Shown here one piece after another: positions 24,405 through 35,614 of a DNA stretch of 64,000 bases (positions are counted from its first letter, which is position 1; every line of letters begins with the position of its first letter). Made by a program: the position numbers and the translations under genes. Origin of the DNA: Crossaster papposus (lineage: Eukaryota; Echinodermata; Asteroidea; Velatida; Solasteridae); NCBI GenBank assembly GCA_037893245.1, contig JBAIAA010000094.1:868001-932000 (forward strand), read 5' to 3'. The notes below the pieces were generated by a model. The model made no database searches. It was not told the DNA's origin and saw only the letters and a program-made list of their open reading frames with translations.

Positions 24405-25272
24405 GCAGCAATATTTTCTTATGTGTATCTATGCACACGTGTATTGCCGCACTGGCCTATGTCGCCAGTGCCCTGACGCATGAGTCTCACAGTTTGGGTT
24501 CTTTCCATTGAGAAATTTGGCAATATTTTGGCTCCGATGTTGAGATGGTGAGTGTATATTCATTCTCGAACAACGTTGAGGTTCGCAGCTCAGATATAAG
24601 TCGAGAAAATTATTCTCATTCGCAGCCATGTTTTCTTATGTGTATCTATGTACACGTGTATTGCCGCATTAGCCTAGGTCGCCAGTGCCCTGACGCATGA
24701 GTCTCACAGTTTGGGTTCTTTCCATTGAGAAATTTGGCAATATTTTGTCTCAGATGTCGAGCTGGTGAGTATCTCTTCATTCTCGAACACCGTTGAGGTT
24801 CCCAGCTAAGATAAAAATCGAGAAAATAATCCTCATTCGCAGCCACCTTTTCTGATGTGTATCTTTGTACACGTGTATTGCCGCATTGGCCTATGCCGCC
24901 AGTGCCCTGACGCATGACTCTCACAGTTTGGGTTCTTTCTATTGAGAAATTTGGCAATATTTTGGCTCCGATGTCGAGCTGGTGAGTGTTTCTTCATTTT
25001 CGAACAACGTTGAGGTTCGCAGCTCAAATATAAGTCGATAAAATTATCCTCATTCGCAGCCATGTTTTCTTATGTGTATCTATGTACACGTGTATTGCCG
25101 CATCGGCCTATGTCGCCAGTGCCCTGACGCATAAGTCTCACAGTTTGGGTTCTTTCCATTGAGAAATTTGGCAATATTTTGGCTCAGATGTCGAGCTGGT
25201 GAGTGTCTCTTCATTCTCGAACAACGTTGAGGTTCGCAGCTCAAATATAAGTCGAGAAAATAATCCTCATTT
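24405..25272 (+). repeat. 4-mer block (868 bp), copy 2
   Basis: Apparently exact tandem copy of 23537-24404. A third, clearly more diverged version follows to about 26.14 kb, differing for example in GTTGAGTTTCGC and CATTGGGAAATT. Confidence 0.88.
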
Positions 25273-25917
25273 GCAGCCACCTTTTCTGATGTGTATGTTT
25301 GTACACGTGTATTGCCGCATTGGCCTATGCCGCCAGTGCCCTGACGCATGAGTCTCACAGTTTGGGTTCTTTCTATTGAGAAATTTGGCAATATTTTGGC
25401 TCCGATGTCGAGATGGTGAGTGTATATTCATTCTCGAACAACGTTGAGTTTCGCAGCTCAAATATAAGTCGAGAAAATTATTCTCATTCGCAGCCATGTT
25501 TTCTTATGTGTATCTATGTACACGTGTATTGCCGCATTAGCCTAGGTCGCCAGTGCCCTGACGCATGAGTCTCACAGTTTGGGTTCTTTCCATTGGGAAA
25601 TTTGGCAATATTTTGTCTCAGATGTCGAGCTGGTGAGTATCTCTTCATTCTCGAACACCGTTGAGGTTCCCAGCTAAGATAAAAATCGAGAAAATAATCC
25701 TCATTCGCAGCCACCTTTTCTGATGTGTATCTTTGTACACGTGTATTGCCGCATTGGCCTATGCCGCCAGTGCCCTGACGCATAAGTCTCACAGTTTGGG
25801 TTCTTTCCATTGATAAATTTGGCAATATTTTGGCTCAGATGTCGAGCTGGTGAGTGTCTCTTCATTCTCGAACAACGTTGAGGTTCGCAGCTCAAATATA
25901 AGTCGAGAAAATAATCC

Positions 25918-28147
25918 TCATTTGCAGCCACCTTTTCTGATGTGTATGTTTGTACACGTGTATTGCCGCTTTGGCCTATGCCGCCAGTGCCCTGACGCAT
26001 GAGTCTCACAGTTTGGGTTCTTTCTATTGAGAAATTTGGCAATATTTTGGCTCCGATGTCGAGCTGGTGAGTGTCTCTTCATTCTCGAACAACGTTGAGG
26101 TTCGCAGCTCAAATATAAGTCGAGAAAATTGTCCTCATTCGCAGCCACCTTTTCTTAGGTGTATCTATGTACACGTGTATTGGCGCATTGGCCTATGCCG
26201 CCAGTGCCCTGACGCATAAGTCTCACAGTTTGGGCTCTTTCCATTAAGAAATTTGGCAATATTTTGGCTCAGATGTCGATCTGGTGAGTGTCTCTTCATT
26301 CTCGAACAACGTTGAGGTTCGCAGCTCAAATATAAGTCGAGAAAATTATCCTCATTCGCAGCCATGTTTTCTTATTTGTATCCTTGTACACGTGTATTGC
26401 AGCATTGGCCTATGTCGCCAGTGCCCTGACTCATGAGTCTCACAGTTTGGGTTCTTTCCATTGAGACATTTGGCAATATTTTAGCTCAGATGTCGAGCTG
26501 GTGAGTGTCTCTTCATTCTCGAACAACGTTGAGGTTCGCAGCTCAAATATAAGTCGAGAAGATTATCCTCATTCGCAGCCACATTTTGTGATGTGTATGT
26601 TTGTACACTTGTATTGCCGCATAAGCCTATGCCGTCAGTGCCCTGACGCATGGGTCTCACGGTTTGGGTTTTTTCCAGTGAGAAATTTGGCAATATTTTG
26701 GCTCCGATGTTGAGATGGTGAGTGTATCTTCATTCTCGAACACCGTTGAGGTTCCCAGCTAAGATAAAAATCGAGAAAATAATCCTCATTCGCAGCCACC
26801 TTTTCTGATGTGTATCTTTGTACACGTGTATTGCCGCATTGGCCTATGCCGCCAGTGCCCTGACGCATGACTCTCACAGTTTGGGTTCTTTCTATTGAGA
26901 AATTTGGCAATATTTTGGCTCCGATGTCGAGCTGGTGAGTGTTTCTTCATTTTCGAATAACGTTGAGATTCGCAGCTCAAATATAAGTCGATAAAATTAT
27001 CCTCATTCGCAGCCATGTTTTCTTATGTGTATCTATGTACACGTGTATTGCCGCATCGGCCTATGTCGCCAGTGCCCTGACGCATAAGTCTCACAGTTTG
27101 GGTTCTTTCCATTGAGAAATTTGGCAATATTTTGGCTCAGATGTCGAGCTGGTGAGTGTCTCTTCATTCTCGAACAACGTTGAGGTTCGCAGCTCAATTA
27201 TAAGTCGAGAAAATAATCCTCATTTGCAGCCACCTTTTCTGATGTGTATGTTTGTACACGTGTATTGCCGCATTGGCCTATGCCGCCAGTGCCCTGACGC
27301 ATGAGTCTCACAGTTTGGGTTCTTTCTATTGAGAAATTTGGCAATATTTTGGCTCCGATGTCGAGCTGGTGAGTGTCTCTTCATTCTCGAACAACGTTGA
27401 GGTTCGCAGCTCAAATATAAGTCGAGAAAATTGTCCTCATTCGCAGCCACCTTTTCTTAGGTGTATCTATGTACACGTGTATTGGCGCATTGGCCTATGC
27501 CGCCAGTGCCCTGACGCATAAGTCTCACAGTTTGGGCTCTTTCCATTAAGAAATTTGGCAATATTTTGGCTCAGATGTCGATCTGGTGAGTGTCTCTTCA
27601 TTCTCGAACAACGTTGAGGTTCGCAGCTCAAATATAAGTCGAGAAAATTATCCTCATTCGCAGCCATGTTTTCTTATTTGTATCCTTGTACACGTGTATT
27701 GCCGCATTGGCCTATGTCGCCAGTGCCCTGACGCATGAGTCTCACAGTTTGGGTTCTTTCCATTGAGACATTTGGCAATATTTTAGCTCAGATGTCGAGC
27801 TGGTGAGTGTCTCTTCATTCTCGAACAACGTTGAGGTTCGCAGCTCAAATATAAGTCGAGAAGATTATCCTCATTCGCAGCCACATTTTGTGATGTGTAT
27901 GTTTGTACACTTGTATTGCCGCATAAGCCTATGCCGTCAGTGCCCTGACGCATGGGTCTCACGGTTTGGGTTTTTTCCAGTGAGAAATTTGGCAATATTT
28001 TGGCTCCGATGTTGAGCTGGTGAGTGTCTCTTCATTCTCGAACAACGTTGAGGTTCGCAGCTCAGATATAAGTCGAGAAAATTATCCTCATTCGCAACCA
28101 TGTTTTCTTATGTGTATCTATGTACACATGTATTGCCGCATTGGCCT
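25918..28147 (+). repeat. 6-mer duplication (1302 bp offset)
   Basis: D, C, A and B-like units at 25.92-26.7 kb recur at 27.22-28.0 kb, offset exactly six monomers. The B-like unit has the linked variants GAAGATTATCC and CCACATTTTGTGATG. That unit appears again at 29.09 kb (another 1302 bp) and 30.39 kb (another 1302 bp). Confidence 0.8.
26436..28147 (+). repeat. 12-mer duplication, source copy
   Basis: About 1.7 kb that recurs at 29040-30751 with offset 2604, exactly twelve monomers. Rare shared changes include TTCGAATAACG and GAGATTCGCAG near 26.96 kb (again near 29.57 kb) and CTTATTTGTATCC. Confidence 0.8.
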
Positions 28148-29813
28148 ATGTTGCCAGTGCCCTGACGCATGAGTCTCACAGTTTGGGTTCTTTCCATTGA
28201 GAAATTTGGCAATATTTTGGCTCAGATGTCGAGCTGGTGAGTGTCTCTTTATTCTCGAACAACATTGAGGTTCGCAGCTCAAATATAAGTCGAGAAAATT
28301 ATCCTCATTCGCAGCAATATTTTCTTATGTGTATTTATGCACACGTGTATTGCCGCACTGGCCTATGTCGCCAGTGCCCTGACGTATGAGTCTCACAGTT
28401 TGGGTTCTTTCCATTGAGAAATTTGGCAATATTTTGGCTCAGATGTCGAGCTGGTGAGTGTTTCTTCATTCTCGAACAACGTTGAGGTTTGCAGCTCAAA
28501 TATAAGTCGAGAAAATTATCTTCATTCGCAGCCACCTTTTCTGATGTGTATGTTTGTACACTTGTATTGCCGCATAGGCCTATGCCGTCAGTGCCCTGAC
28601 GCATGGGTCTCACGGTTTGGTTTTTTTCCAGTGAGAAATTTGGCAATATTTTGGCTCCGATGTTGAGATGGTGAGTGTATCTTCATTCTCGAACACCGTT
28701 GAGGTTTCCAGCTAAGATAAAAATCGAGAAAATAATCCTCATTCGCAGCCACCTTTTCTGATGTGTATGTTTGTACACGTGTATTGCCGCATTGGCCTAT
28801 GCCGCCAGTGCCCTGACGCATGACTCTCACAGTTTGGGTTCTTTCTATTGAGAAATTTGGCAATATTGTGGCTCCGATGTCGAGCTGGAGAGTGTTTCTT
28901 CATTTTCGAACAACGTTGAGGTTCGCAGCTCAAATATAAGTCGATAAAATTATCCTCATTCGCAGCCATGTTTTCTTATGTGTATCTATGTACACGTGTA
29001 TTGACGCATCGGCCTATGTCGCCAGTGCCCTGACGCATAAGTCTCACAGTTTGGGTTCTTTCCATTGAGACATTTGGCAATATTTTAGCTCAGATGTCGA
29101 GCTGGTGAGTGTCTCTTCATTCTCGAACAACGTTGAGGTTCGCAGCTCAAATATAAGTCGAGAAGATTATCCTCATTCGCAGCCACATTTTGTGATGTGT
29201 ATGTTTGTACACTTGTATTGCCGCATAAGCCTATGCCGTCAGTGCCCTGACGCATGGGTCTCACGGTTTGGGTTTTTTCCAGTGAGAAATTTGGCAATAT
29301 TTTGGCTCCGATGTTGAGATGGTGAGTGTATCTTCATTCTCGAACACCGTTGAGGTTCCCAGCTAAGATAAAAATCGAGAAAATAATCCTCATTCGCAGC
29401 CACCTTTTCTGATGTGTATCTTTGTACACGTGTATTGCCGCATTGGCCTATGCCGCCAGTGCCCTGACGCATGACTCTCACAGTTTGGGTTCTTTCTATT
29501 GAGAAATTTGGCAATATTTTGGCTCCGATGTCGAGCTGGTGAGTGTTTCTTCATTTTCGAATAACGTTGAGATTCGCAGCTCAAATATAAGTCGATAAAA
29601 TTATCCTCATTCGCAGCCATGTTTTCTTATGTGTATCTATGTACACGTGTATTGCCGCATCGGCCTATGTCGCCAGTGCCCTGACGCATAAGTCTCACAG
29701 TTTGGGTTCTTTCCATTGAGAAATTTGGCAATATTTTGGCTCAGATGTCGAGCTGGTGAGTGTCTCTTCATTCTCGAACAACGTTGAGGTTCGCAGCTCA
29801 AATATAAGTCGAG

Positions 29814-30030
29814 AAAATAATCCTCATTTGCAGCCACCTTTTCTGATGTGTATGTTTGTACACGTGTATTGCCGCATTGGCCTATGCCGCCAGTGCCCTG
29901 ACGCATGAGTCTCACAGTTTGGGTTCTTTCTATTGAGAAATTTGGCAATATTTTGGCTCCGATGTCGAGCTGGTGAGTGTCTCTTCATTCTCGAACAACG
30001 TTGAGGTTCGCAGCTCAAATATAAGTCGAG
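29814..30030 (+). repeat. Exemplar of monomer subtype D
   Basis: A full 217-bp unit marked by AAAATAATCCTCATTTGCAG, a B-like start (CCACCTTTTCTGATG and GTATGTTTGTACAC) joined to the intact TACACGTGTA palindrome, GCATTGGCCTATGCCGCC, and TTCTTTCTATTGAG. It mixes A-type and B-type diagnostic blocks, so it is probably an old recombinant between those subtypes. It usually sits directly upstream of subtype C. Confidence 0.75.
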
Positions 30031-30247
30031 AAAATTGTCCTCATTCGCAGCCACCTTTTCTTAGGTGTATCTATGTACACGTGTATTGGCGCATTGGCCT
30101 ATGCCGCCAGTGCCCTGACGCATAAGTCTCACAGTTTGGGCTCTTTCCATTAAGAAATTTGGCAATATTTTGGCTCAGATGTCGATCTGGTGAGTGTCTC
30201 TTCATTCTCGAACAACGTTGAGGTTCGCAGCTCAAATATAAGTCGAG
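30031..30247 (+). repeat. Exemplar of monomer subtype C
   Basis: A full 217-bp unit marked by AAAATTGTCC, CCACCTTTTCTTAGGTG, TATTGGCGCATTGG, CGCATAAGTCTCAC, GGGCTCTTTCCATTAAG and ATGTCGATCTGG. Near-identical units begin the same way at about 17.24, 19.19, 20.93, 22.45, 26.14 and 27.44 kb, which makes C a convenient tag for tracing rearranged blocks in the 17-31 kb stretch. Confidence 0.8.
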
Positions 30248-30898
30248 AAAATTATCCTCATTCGCAGCCATGTTTTCTTATTTGTATCCTTGTACACGTG
30301 TATTGCCGCATTGGCCTATGTCGCCAGTGCCCTGACGCATGAGTCTCACAGTTTGGGTTCTTTCCATTGAGACATTTGGCAATATTTTAGCTCAGATGTC
30401 GAGCTGGTGAGTGTCTCTTCATTCTCGAACAACGTTGAGGTTCGCAGCTCAAATATAAGTCGAGAAGATTATCCTCATTCGCAGCCACATTTTGTGATGT
30501 GTATGTTTGTACACTTGTATTGCCGCATAAGCCTATGCCGTCAGTGCCCTGACGCATGGGTCTCACGGTTTGGGTTTTTTCCAGTGAGAAATTTGGCAAT
30601 ATTTTGGCTCCGATGTTGAGCTGGTGAGTGTCTCTTCATTCTCGAACAACGTTGAGGTTCGCAGCTCAGATATAAGTCGAGAAAATTATCCTCATTCGCA
30701 ACCATGTTTTCTTATGTGTATCTATGTACACATGTATTGCCGCATTGGCCTAGGTCGCCAGTGCCCTGACGCATGAGTCTCACAGTTTGGGTTCTTTCCA
30801 TTGAGAAATTTGGCAATATTTTGGCTCAGATGTCGAGCTGGTGAGTATCTCTTCATTCTCGAACAACGTTGAGGTTCCCAGCTAAGATATAAGTCGAG

Positions 30899-31115
30899 AA
30901 AATTATCCTCATTCGCAGCCATGTTTTCTTATGTGTATCTATGTACACGTGTATTGCCGCATTGGCCTATGTTGCCAGTGCCCTGACGCATGAGTCTCAC
31001 AGTTTGGGTTCTTTCCATTGAGAAATTTGGCAATATTTTGGCTCAGATGTCGAGCTGGTGAGTGTCTCTTTATTCTCGAACAACATTGAGGTTCGCAGCT
31101 CAAATATAAGTCGAG
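30899..31115 (+). repeat. Exemplar of monomer subtype A
   Basis: A full 217-bp unit of the commonest subtype. Its markers are GCAGCCATGTTTTCTTATG, GTATCTATGTACACGTG, GCATTGGCCTATG or GCATTGGCCTAGG, CGCATGAGTCTCACAG, TTCTTTCCATTGAG and CTCAGATGTCGAG. It carries the 10-bp perfect palindrome TACACGTGTA, which contains the E-box core CACGTG. By my count a standard A unit has 48 A, 73 T, 47 C and 49 G with ten CpGs. A units often precede B units. Confidence 0.85.
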
Positions 31116-31332
31116 AAAATTATCCTCATTCGCAGCAATATTTTCTTATGTGTATCTATGCACACGTGTATTGCCGCACTGGCCTATGTCGCCAGTGCCC
31201 TGACGTATGAGTCTCACAGTTTGGGTTCTTTCCATTGAGAAATTTGGCAATATTTTGGCTCAGATGTCGAGCTGGTGAGTGTTTCTTCATTCTCGAACAA
31301 CGTTGAGGTTTGCAGCTCAAATATAAGTCGAG
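31116..31332 (+). repeat. Exemplar of monomer subtype E
   Basis: A full 217-bp unit with GCAGCAATATTTTCTTATG, TATGCACACGTGTATTG and GCACTGGCCTATGTCGCC. The change TGTACAC to TGCACAC shortens the palindrome to ACACGTGT. Related units occur at 15.72, 23.53, 24.40, 28.31, 33.07 and 34.60 kb, and a TATATATGCACACG form lies at 37.20, 40.89, 43.48, 46.07 and 48.89 kb. Confidence 0.75.
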
Positions 31333-32142
31333 AAAATTATCTTCATTCGCAGCCACCTTTTCTGATGTGTATGTTTGTACACTTGTATTGCCGCATAGGC
31401 CTATGCCGTCAGTGCCCTGACGCATGGGTCTCACGGTTTGGTTTTTTTCCAGTGAGAAATTTGGCAATATTTTGGCTCCGATGTTGAGATGGTGAGTGTA
31501 TCTTCATTCTCGAACACCGTTGAGGTTCCCAGCTAAGATAAAAATCGAGAAAATAATCCTCATTCGCAGCCACCTTTTCTGATGTGTATCTTTGTACACG
31601 TGTATTGCCGCATTGGCCTATGCCGCCAGTGCCCTGACGCATGACTCTCACAGTTTGGGTTCTTTCTATTGAGAAATTTGGCAATATTTTGGCTCCGATG
31701 TCGAGCTGGTGAGTGTTTCTTCATTTTCGAATAACGTTGAGATTCGCAGCTCAAATATAAGTCGATAAAATTATCCTCATTCGCAGCCATGTTTTCTTAT
31801 GTGTATCTATGTACACGTGTATTGCCGCATCGGCCTATGTCGCCAGTGCCCTGACGCATAAGTCTCACAGTTTGGGTTCTTTCCATTGAGAAATTTGGTA
31901 ATATTTTGGCTCAGATGTCGAGCTGGTGAGTGTCTCTTCATTCTCGAACAACGTTGAGGTTCGCAGCTCAAATATAAGTCGAGAAAATAATCCTCATTTG
32001 CAGCCACCTTTTCTGATGTGTATGTTTGTACACGTGTATTGCCGCATTGGCCTATGCCGCCAGTGCCCTGACGCATGAGTCTCACAGTTTGGGTTCTTTC
32101 TATTGAGAAATTTGGCAATATTTTGGCTCCGATGTCGAGCTG

Positions 32143-33478
32143 GTGAGTGTCTCTTCATTCTCGAACAACGTTGAGGTTCGCAGCTCAAATATAAGTCGAG
32201 AAAATTATCCTCATTCGCAGCCATGTTTTCTTATTTGTATCCTTGTACACGTGTATTGCCGCATTGGCCTATGTCGCCAGTGCCCTGACGCATGAGTCTC
32301 ACAGTTTGGGTTCTTTCCATTGAGACATTTGGCAATATTTTAGCTCAGATGTCGAGCTGGTGAGTGTCTCTTCATTCTCGAACAACGTTGAGGTTCGCAG
32401 CTCAAATATAAGTCGAGAAGATTATCCTCATTCGCAGCCACATTTTGTGATGTGTATGTTTGTACACTTGTATTGCCGCATAAGCCTATGCCGTCAGTGC
32501 CCTGACGCATGGGTCTCACGGTTTGGGTTTTTTCCAGTGAGAAATTTGGCAATATTTTGGCTCCGATGTTGAGCTGGTGAGTGTCTCTTCATTCTCGAAC
32601 AACGTTGAGGTTCGCAGCTCAGATATAAGTCGAGAAAATTATCCTCATTCGCAACCATGTTTTCTTATGTGTATCTATGTACACATGTATTGCCGCATTG
32701 GCCTAGGTCGCCAGTGCCCTGACGCATGAGTCTCACAGTTTGGGTTCTTTCCATTGAGAAATTTGGCAATATTTTGGCTCAGATGTCGAGCTGGTGAGTA
32801 TCTCTTCATTCTCGAACAACGTTGAGGTTCCCAGCTAAGATATAAGTCGAGAAAATTATCCTCATTCGCAGCCATGTTTTCTTATGTGTATCTATGTACA
32901 CGTGTATTGCCTCATTGGCCTATGTTGCCAGTGCCCTGACGCATGAGTCTCACAGTTTGGGTTCTTTCCATTGAGAAATTTGGCAATATTTTGGCTCAGA
33001 TGTCGAGCTGGTGAGTGTCTCTTTATTCTCGAACAACATTGAGGTTCGCAGCTCAAATATAAGTCGAGAAAATTATCCTCATTCGCAGCAATATTTTCTT
33101 ATGTGTATCTATGCACACGTGTATTGCCGCACTGGCCTATGTCGCCAGTGCCCTGACGTATGAGTCTCACAGTTTGGGTTCTTTCCATTGAGAAATTTGG
33201 CAATATTTTGGCTCAGATGTCGAGCTGGTGAGTGTTTCTTCATTCTCGAACAACGTTGAGGTTTGCAGCTCAAATATAAGTCGAGAAAATTATCTTCATT
33301 CGCAGCCACCTTTTCTGATGTGTATGTTTGTACACTTGTATTGCCGCATAGGCCTATGCCGTCAGTGCCCTGACGCATGGGTCTCACGGTTTGGTTTTTT
33401 TCCAGTGAGAAATTTGGCAATATTTTGGCTCCGATGTTGAGATGGTGAGTGTATCTTCATTCTCGAACACCGTTGAGG
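32143..33478 (+). repeat. 9-mer duplication, copy 2
   Basis: Matches 30190-31525 at offset 1953. Just after it, about 33.48-33.74 kb resembles 28.70-28.97 kb (offset 4774, 22 monomers), including CTGGAGAGTGTTTC and ATATTGTGGCTC, so the next block came from a different donor. Confidence 0.8.
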
Positions 33479-35529
33479 TTTCCAGCTAAGATAAAAATCG
33501 AGAAAATAATCCTCATTCGCAGCCACCTTTTCTGATGTGTATGTTTGTACACGTGTATTGCCGCATTGGCCTATGCCGCCAGTGCCCTGACGCATGACTC
33601 TCACAGTTTGGGTTCTTTCTATTGAGAAATTTGGCAATATTGTGGCTCCGATGTCGAGCTGGAGAGTGTTTCTTCATTTTCGAACAACGTTGAGGTTCGC
33701 AGCTCAAATATAAGTCGATAAAATTATCCTCATTCGCAGCCATGTTTTCTTATGTGTATCTATGTACACGTGTATTGCCGCATCGGCCTATGTCGCCAGT
33801 GCCCTGACGCATAAGTCTCACAGTTTGGGTTCTTTCCATTGAGAAATTTTGCAATATTTTGGCTCAGATGTCGAGCTGGTGAGTGTCTCTTCATTCTCGA
33901 ACAACGTTGAGTTTCGCAGCTCAAATATAAGTCGAGAACATTATCCTCATTCGCAGCCACCTTTTCTGATGTGTATGTTTGTACACTTGTATTGCCGCAT
34001 AGGCCTATGCCGTCAGTGCACTGACGCATGGGTCTCACGGTTTGGGTTTTTTCCAGTGAGAAATTTGGCAATATTTTGGCTCCGATGTTGAGCTGGTGAG
34101 TGTCTCTTCATTCTCGAACAACGTTGAGGTTCGCAGCTCAGATATAAGTCGAGAAAATTATCCTCATTTGCAGCCATGTTTTCTTATGTGTATCTATGTA
34201 CACGTGTATTGCCGCATTGGCCTAGGTCGCCAGTGCCCTGACGCATGAGTCTCACAGTTTGGGTTCTTTCCATTGAGAAATTTGGCAATATTTTGGCTCC
34301 GATGTCGAGCTGGTGAGTATCTCTTCATTCTTGAACAACGTTGAGGTTCCCAGCTCAAATATAAGTCGAGAAAATTATCCTCATTCGCAGCCATGTTTTC
34401 TTATGTGTATCTATGTACACGTGTATTGCCGCATTGGCCTAGGTCGCCAGTGCCCTGACGCATGAGTCTCACAGTTTGGGTTCTTTCCATTGAAAAATTT
34501 GGCAATATTTTGGCTCAGATGTCGAGCTGGTGAGTGTCTCTTTATTCTCGAACAACATTGAGGTTCGCAGCTCAAATATAAGTCGAGAAAATTATCCTCA
34601 TTCGCAGCAATATTTTCTTATGTGTATCTATGCACACGTGTATTGCCGCACTGGCCTATGTCGCCAGTGCCCTGACGCAGGAGTCTCACAGTTTGGGTTC
34701 TTTCCATTGAGAAATTTGGCAATATTTTGGCTCAGATGTCGAGCTGGTGAGTGTTTCTTCATTCTCGAACAACGTTGAGGTTCGCAGCTCAAATATAAGT
34801 CGAGAAAATTATCCTCATTCGCAGCCACCTTTTCTGATGTGTATGTTTGTACACTTGTATTACCGCATAGGCCTATGCCGTCAGTGCCCTGACGCATGGG
34901 TCTCACGGTTTGGGTTTTTTCCAGTGAGAAATTTGGCAATATTTTGGCTCCGATGTTGGGATGGTGAGTGTATCTTCATTCTCGAACACCGTTGAGGTTC
35001 CCAGCTAAGATAAAAATCGAGAAAATAATCCTCATTCGCAGCCACCTTTTCTGATGTGTATGTTTGTACACGTGTATTGCCGCATTGGCCTATGCCGCCA
35101 GTGCCCTGACGCATGACTCTCAAAGTTTGGGTTCTTTCTATTGAGAAATTTGGCAATATTTTGGCTCCGATGTCGAGCTGGTGAGTGTTTCTTCATTTTC
35201 GAACAACGTTGAGGTTCGCAGCTCAAATATAAGTCGATAAAATTATCCTCATTCGCAGCCATGTTTTCTTATGTGTATCTATGTACACGTGTATTGCCGC
35301 ATCGGCCTATGTCGCCAGTGCCCTGACGCATAAGTCTCACAGTTTGGGTTCTTTCCATTGAGAAATTTGGCTATATTTTGGCTCAGATGTCGAGCTGGTG
35401 AGTGTCTCTTCATTCTCGAACAACGTTGAGGTTCGCAGCTCAAATATAAGTCGAGAAAATTATCCTCATTCGCAGCCACCTTTTCTGATGTGTATGTTTG
35501 TACACTTGTATTGCCGCATAGGCCTATGC

Positions 35530-35545
35530 CGTCAGTGCACTGACG
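35530..35545. other. 16-bp perfect palindrome in CACTGAC-type B units
   Basis: CGTCAGTGCACTGACG equals its own reverse complement. It arises when CCCTGAC becomes CACTGAC in a B unit. I located fourteen copies, starting at 15560, 16428, 20336, 22076, 34011, 35530, 40084, 40302, 42893, 45483, 52646, 54816, 55467 and 57637. Copies with CACTGACACA, such as those in the 47-51 kb units, keep a 14-bp core. Confidence 0.85.
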
Positions 35546-35575
35546 CATGGGTCTCACGGTTTGGGTTTTTTCCAG

Positions 35576-35614
35576 TGAGAAATTTGGCAATATTTTGGCT
35601 CCGATGTTGAGCTG
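35576..35614 (+). other. Pseudo-exon-like segment (representative)
   Basis: In B units a branch-point-like CTGAC (35540-35544) is followed about 30 nt later by a T-rich tract ending TTCCAG (35570-35575). After 39 nt comes CTG/GTGAGT (GT at 35615-35616), close to the metazoan donor consensus. Subtype A has TTCCATTGAG at the acceptor site and so lacks the AG, while most subtypes keep GTGAGT. Variants with CTGGAGAGTG (for example near 41906) lose the donor. Whether any transcript is spliced here is unknown; chance occurrence amplified with the satellite is the simple alternative. Confidence 0.35.

Larger units (their letters stand above)
29040..30751 (+). repeat. 12-mer duplication, second copy
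   Basis: Matches 26436-28147 at offset 2604. Part of it (about 29.24-30.03 kb) was copied again to about 31.41-32.20 kb at offset 2170, ten monomers, showing overlapping rounds of duplication. Confidence 0.8.
30190..31525 (+). repeat. 9-mer duplication, copy 1
   Basis: Matches 32143-33478 at offset 1953, exactly nine monomers. Breakpoints are inferred from where diagnostic bases change: GTCGATCTGG on the left, GAGGTTCCC against GAGGTTTCC on the right. Confidence 0.8.

Noticed and set aside
23537-25272. Treating the exact 868-bp duplication as proof of very recent biology
   Set aside because: An assembly stutter gives the same picture, so it is reported only as a candidate that needs spanning reads.
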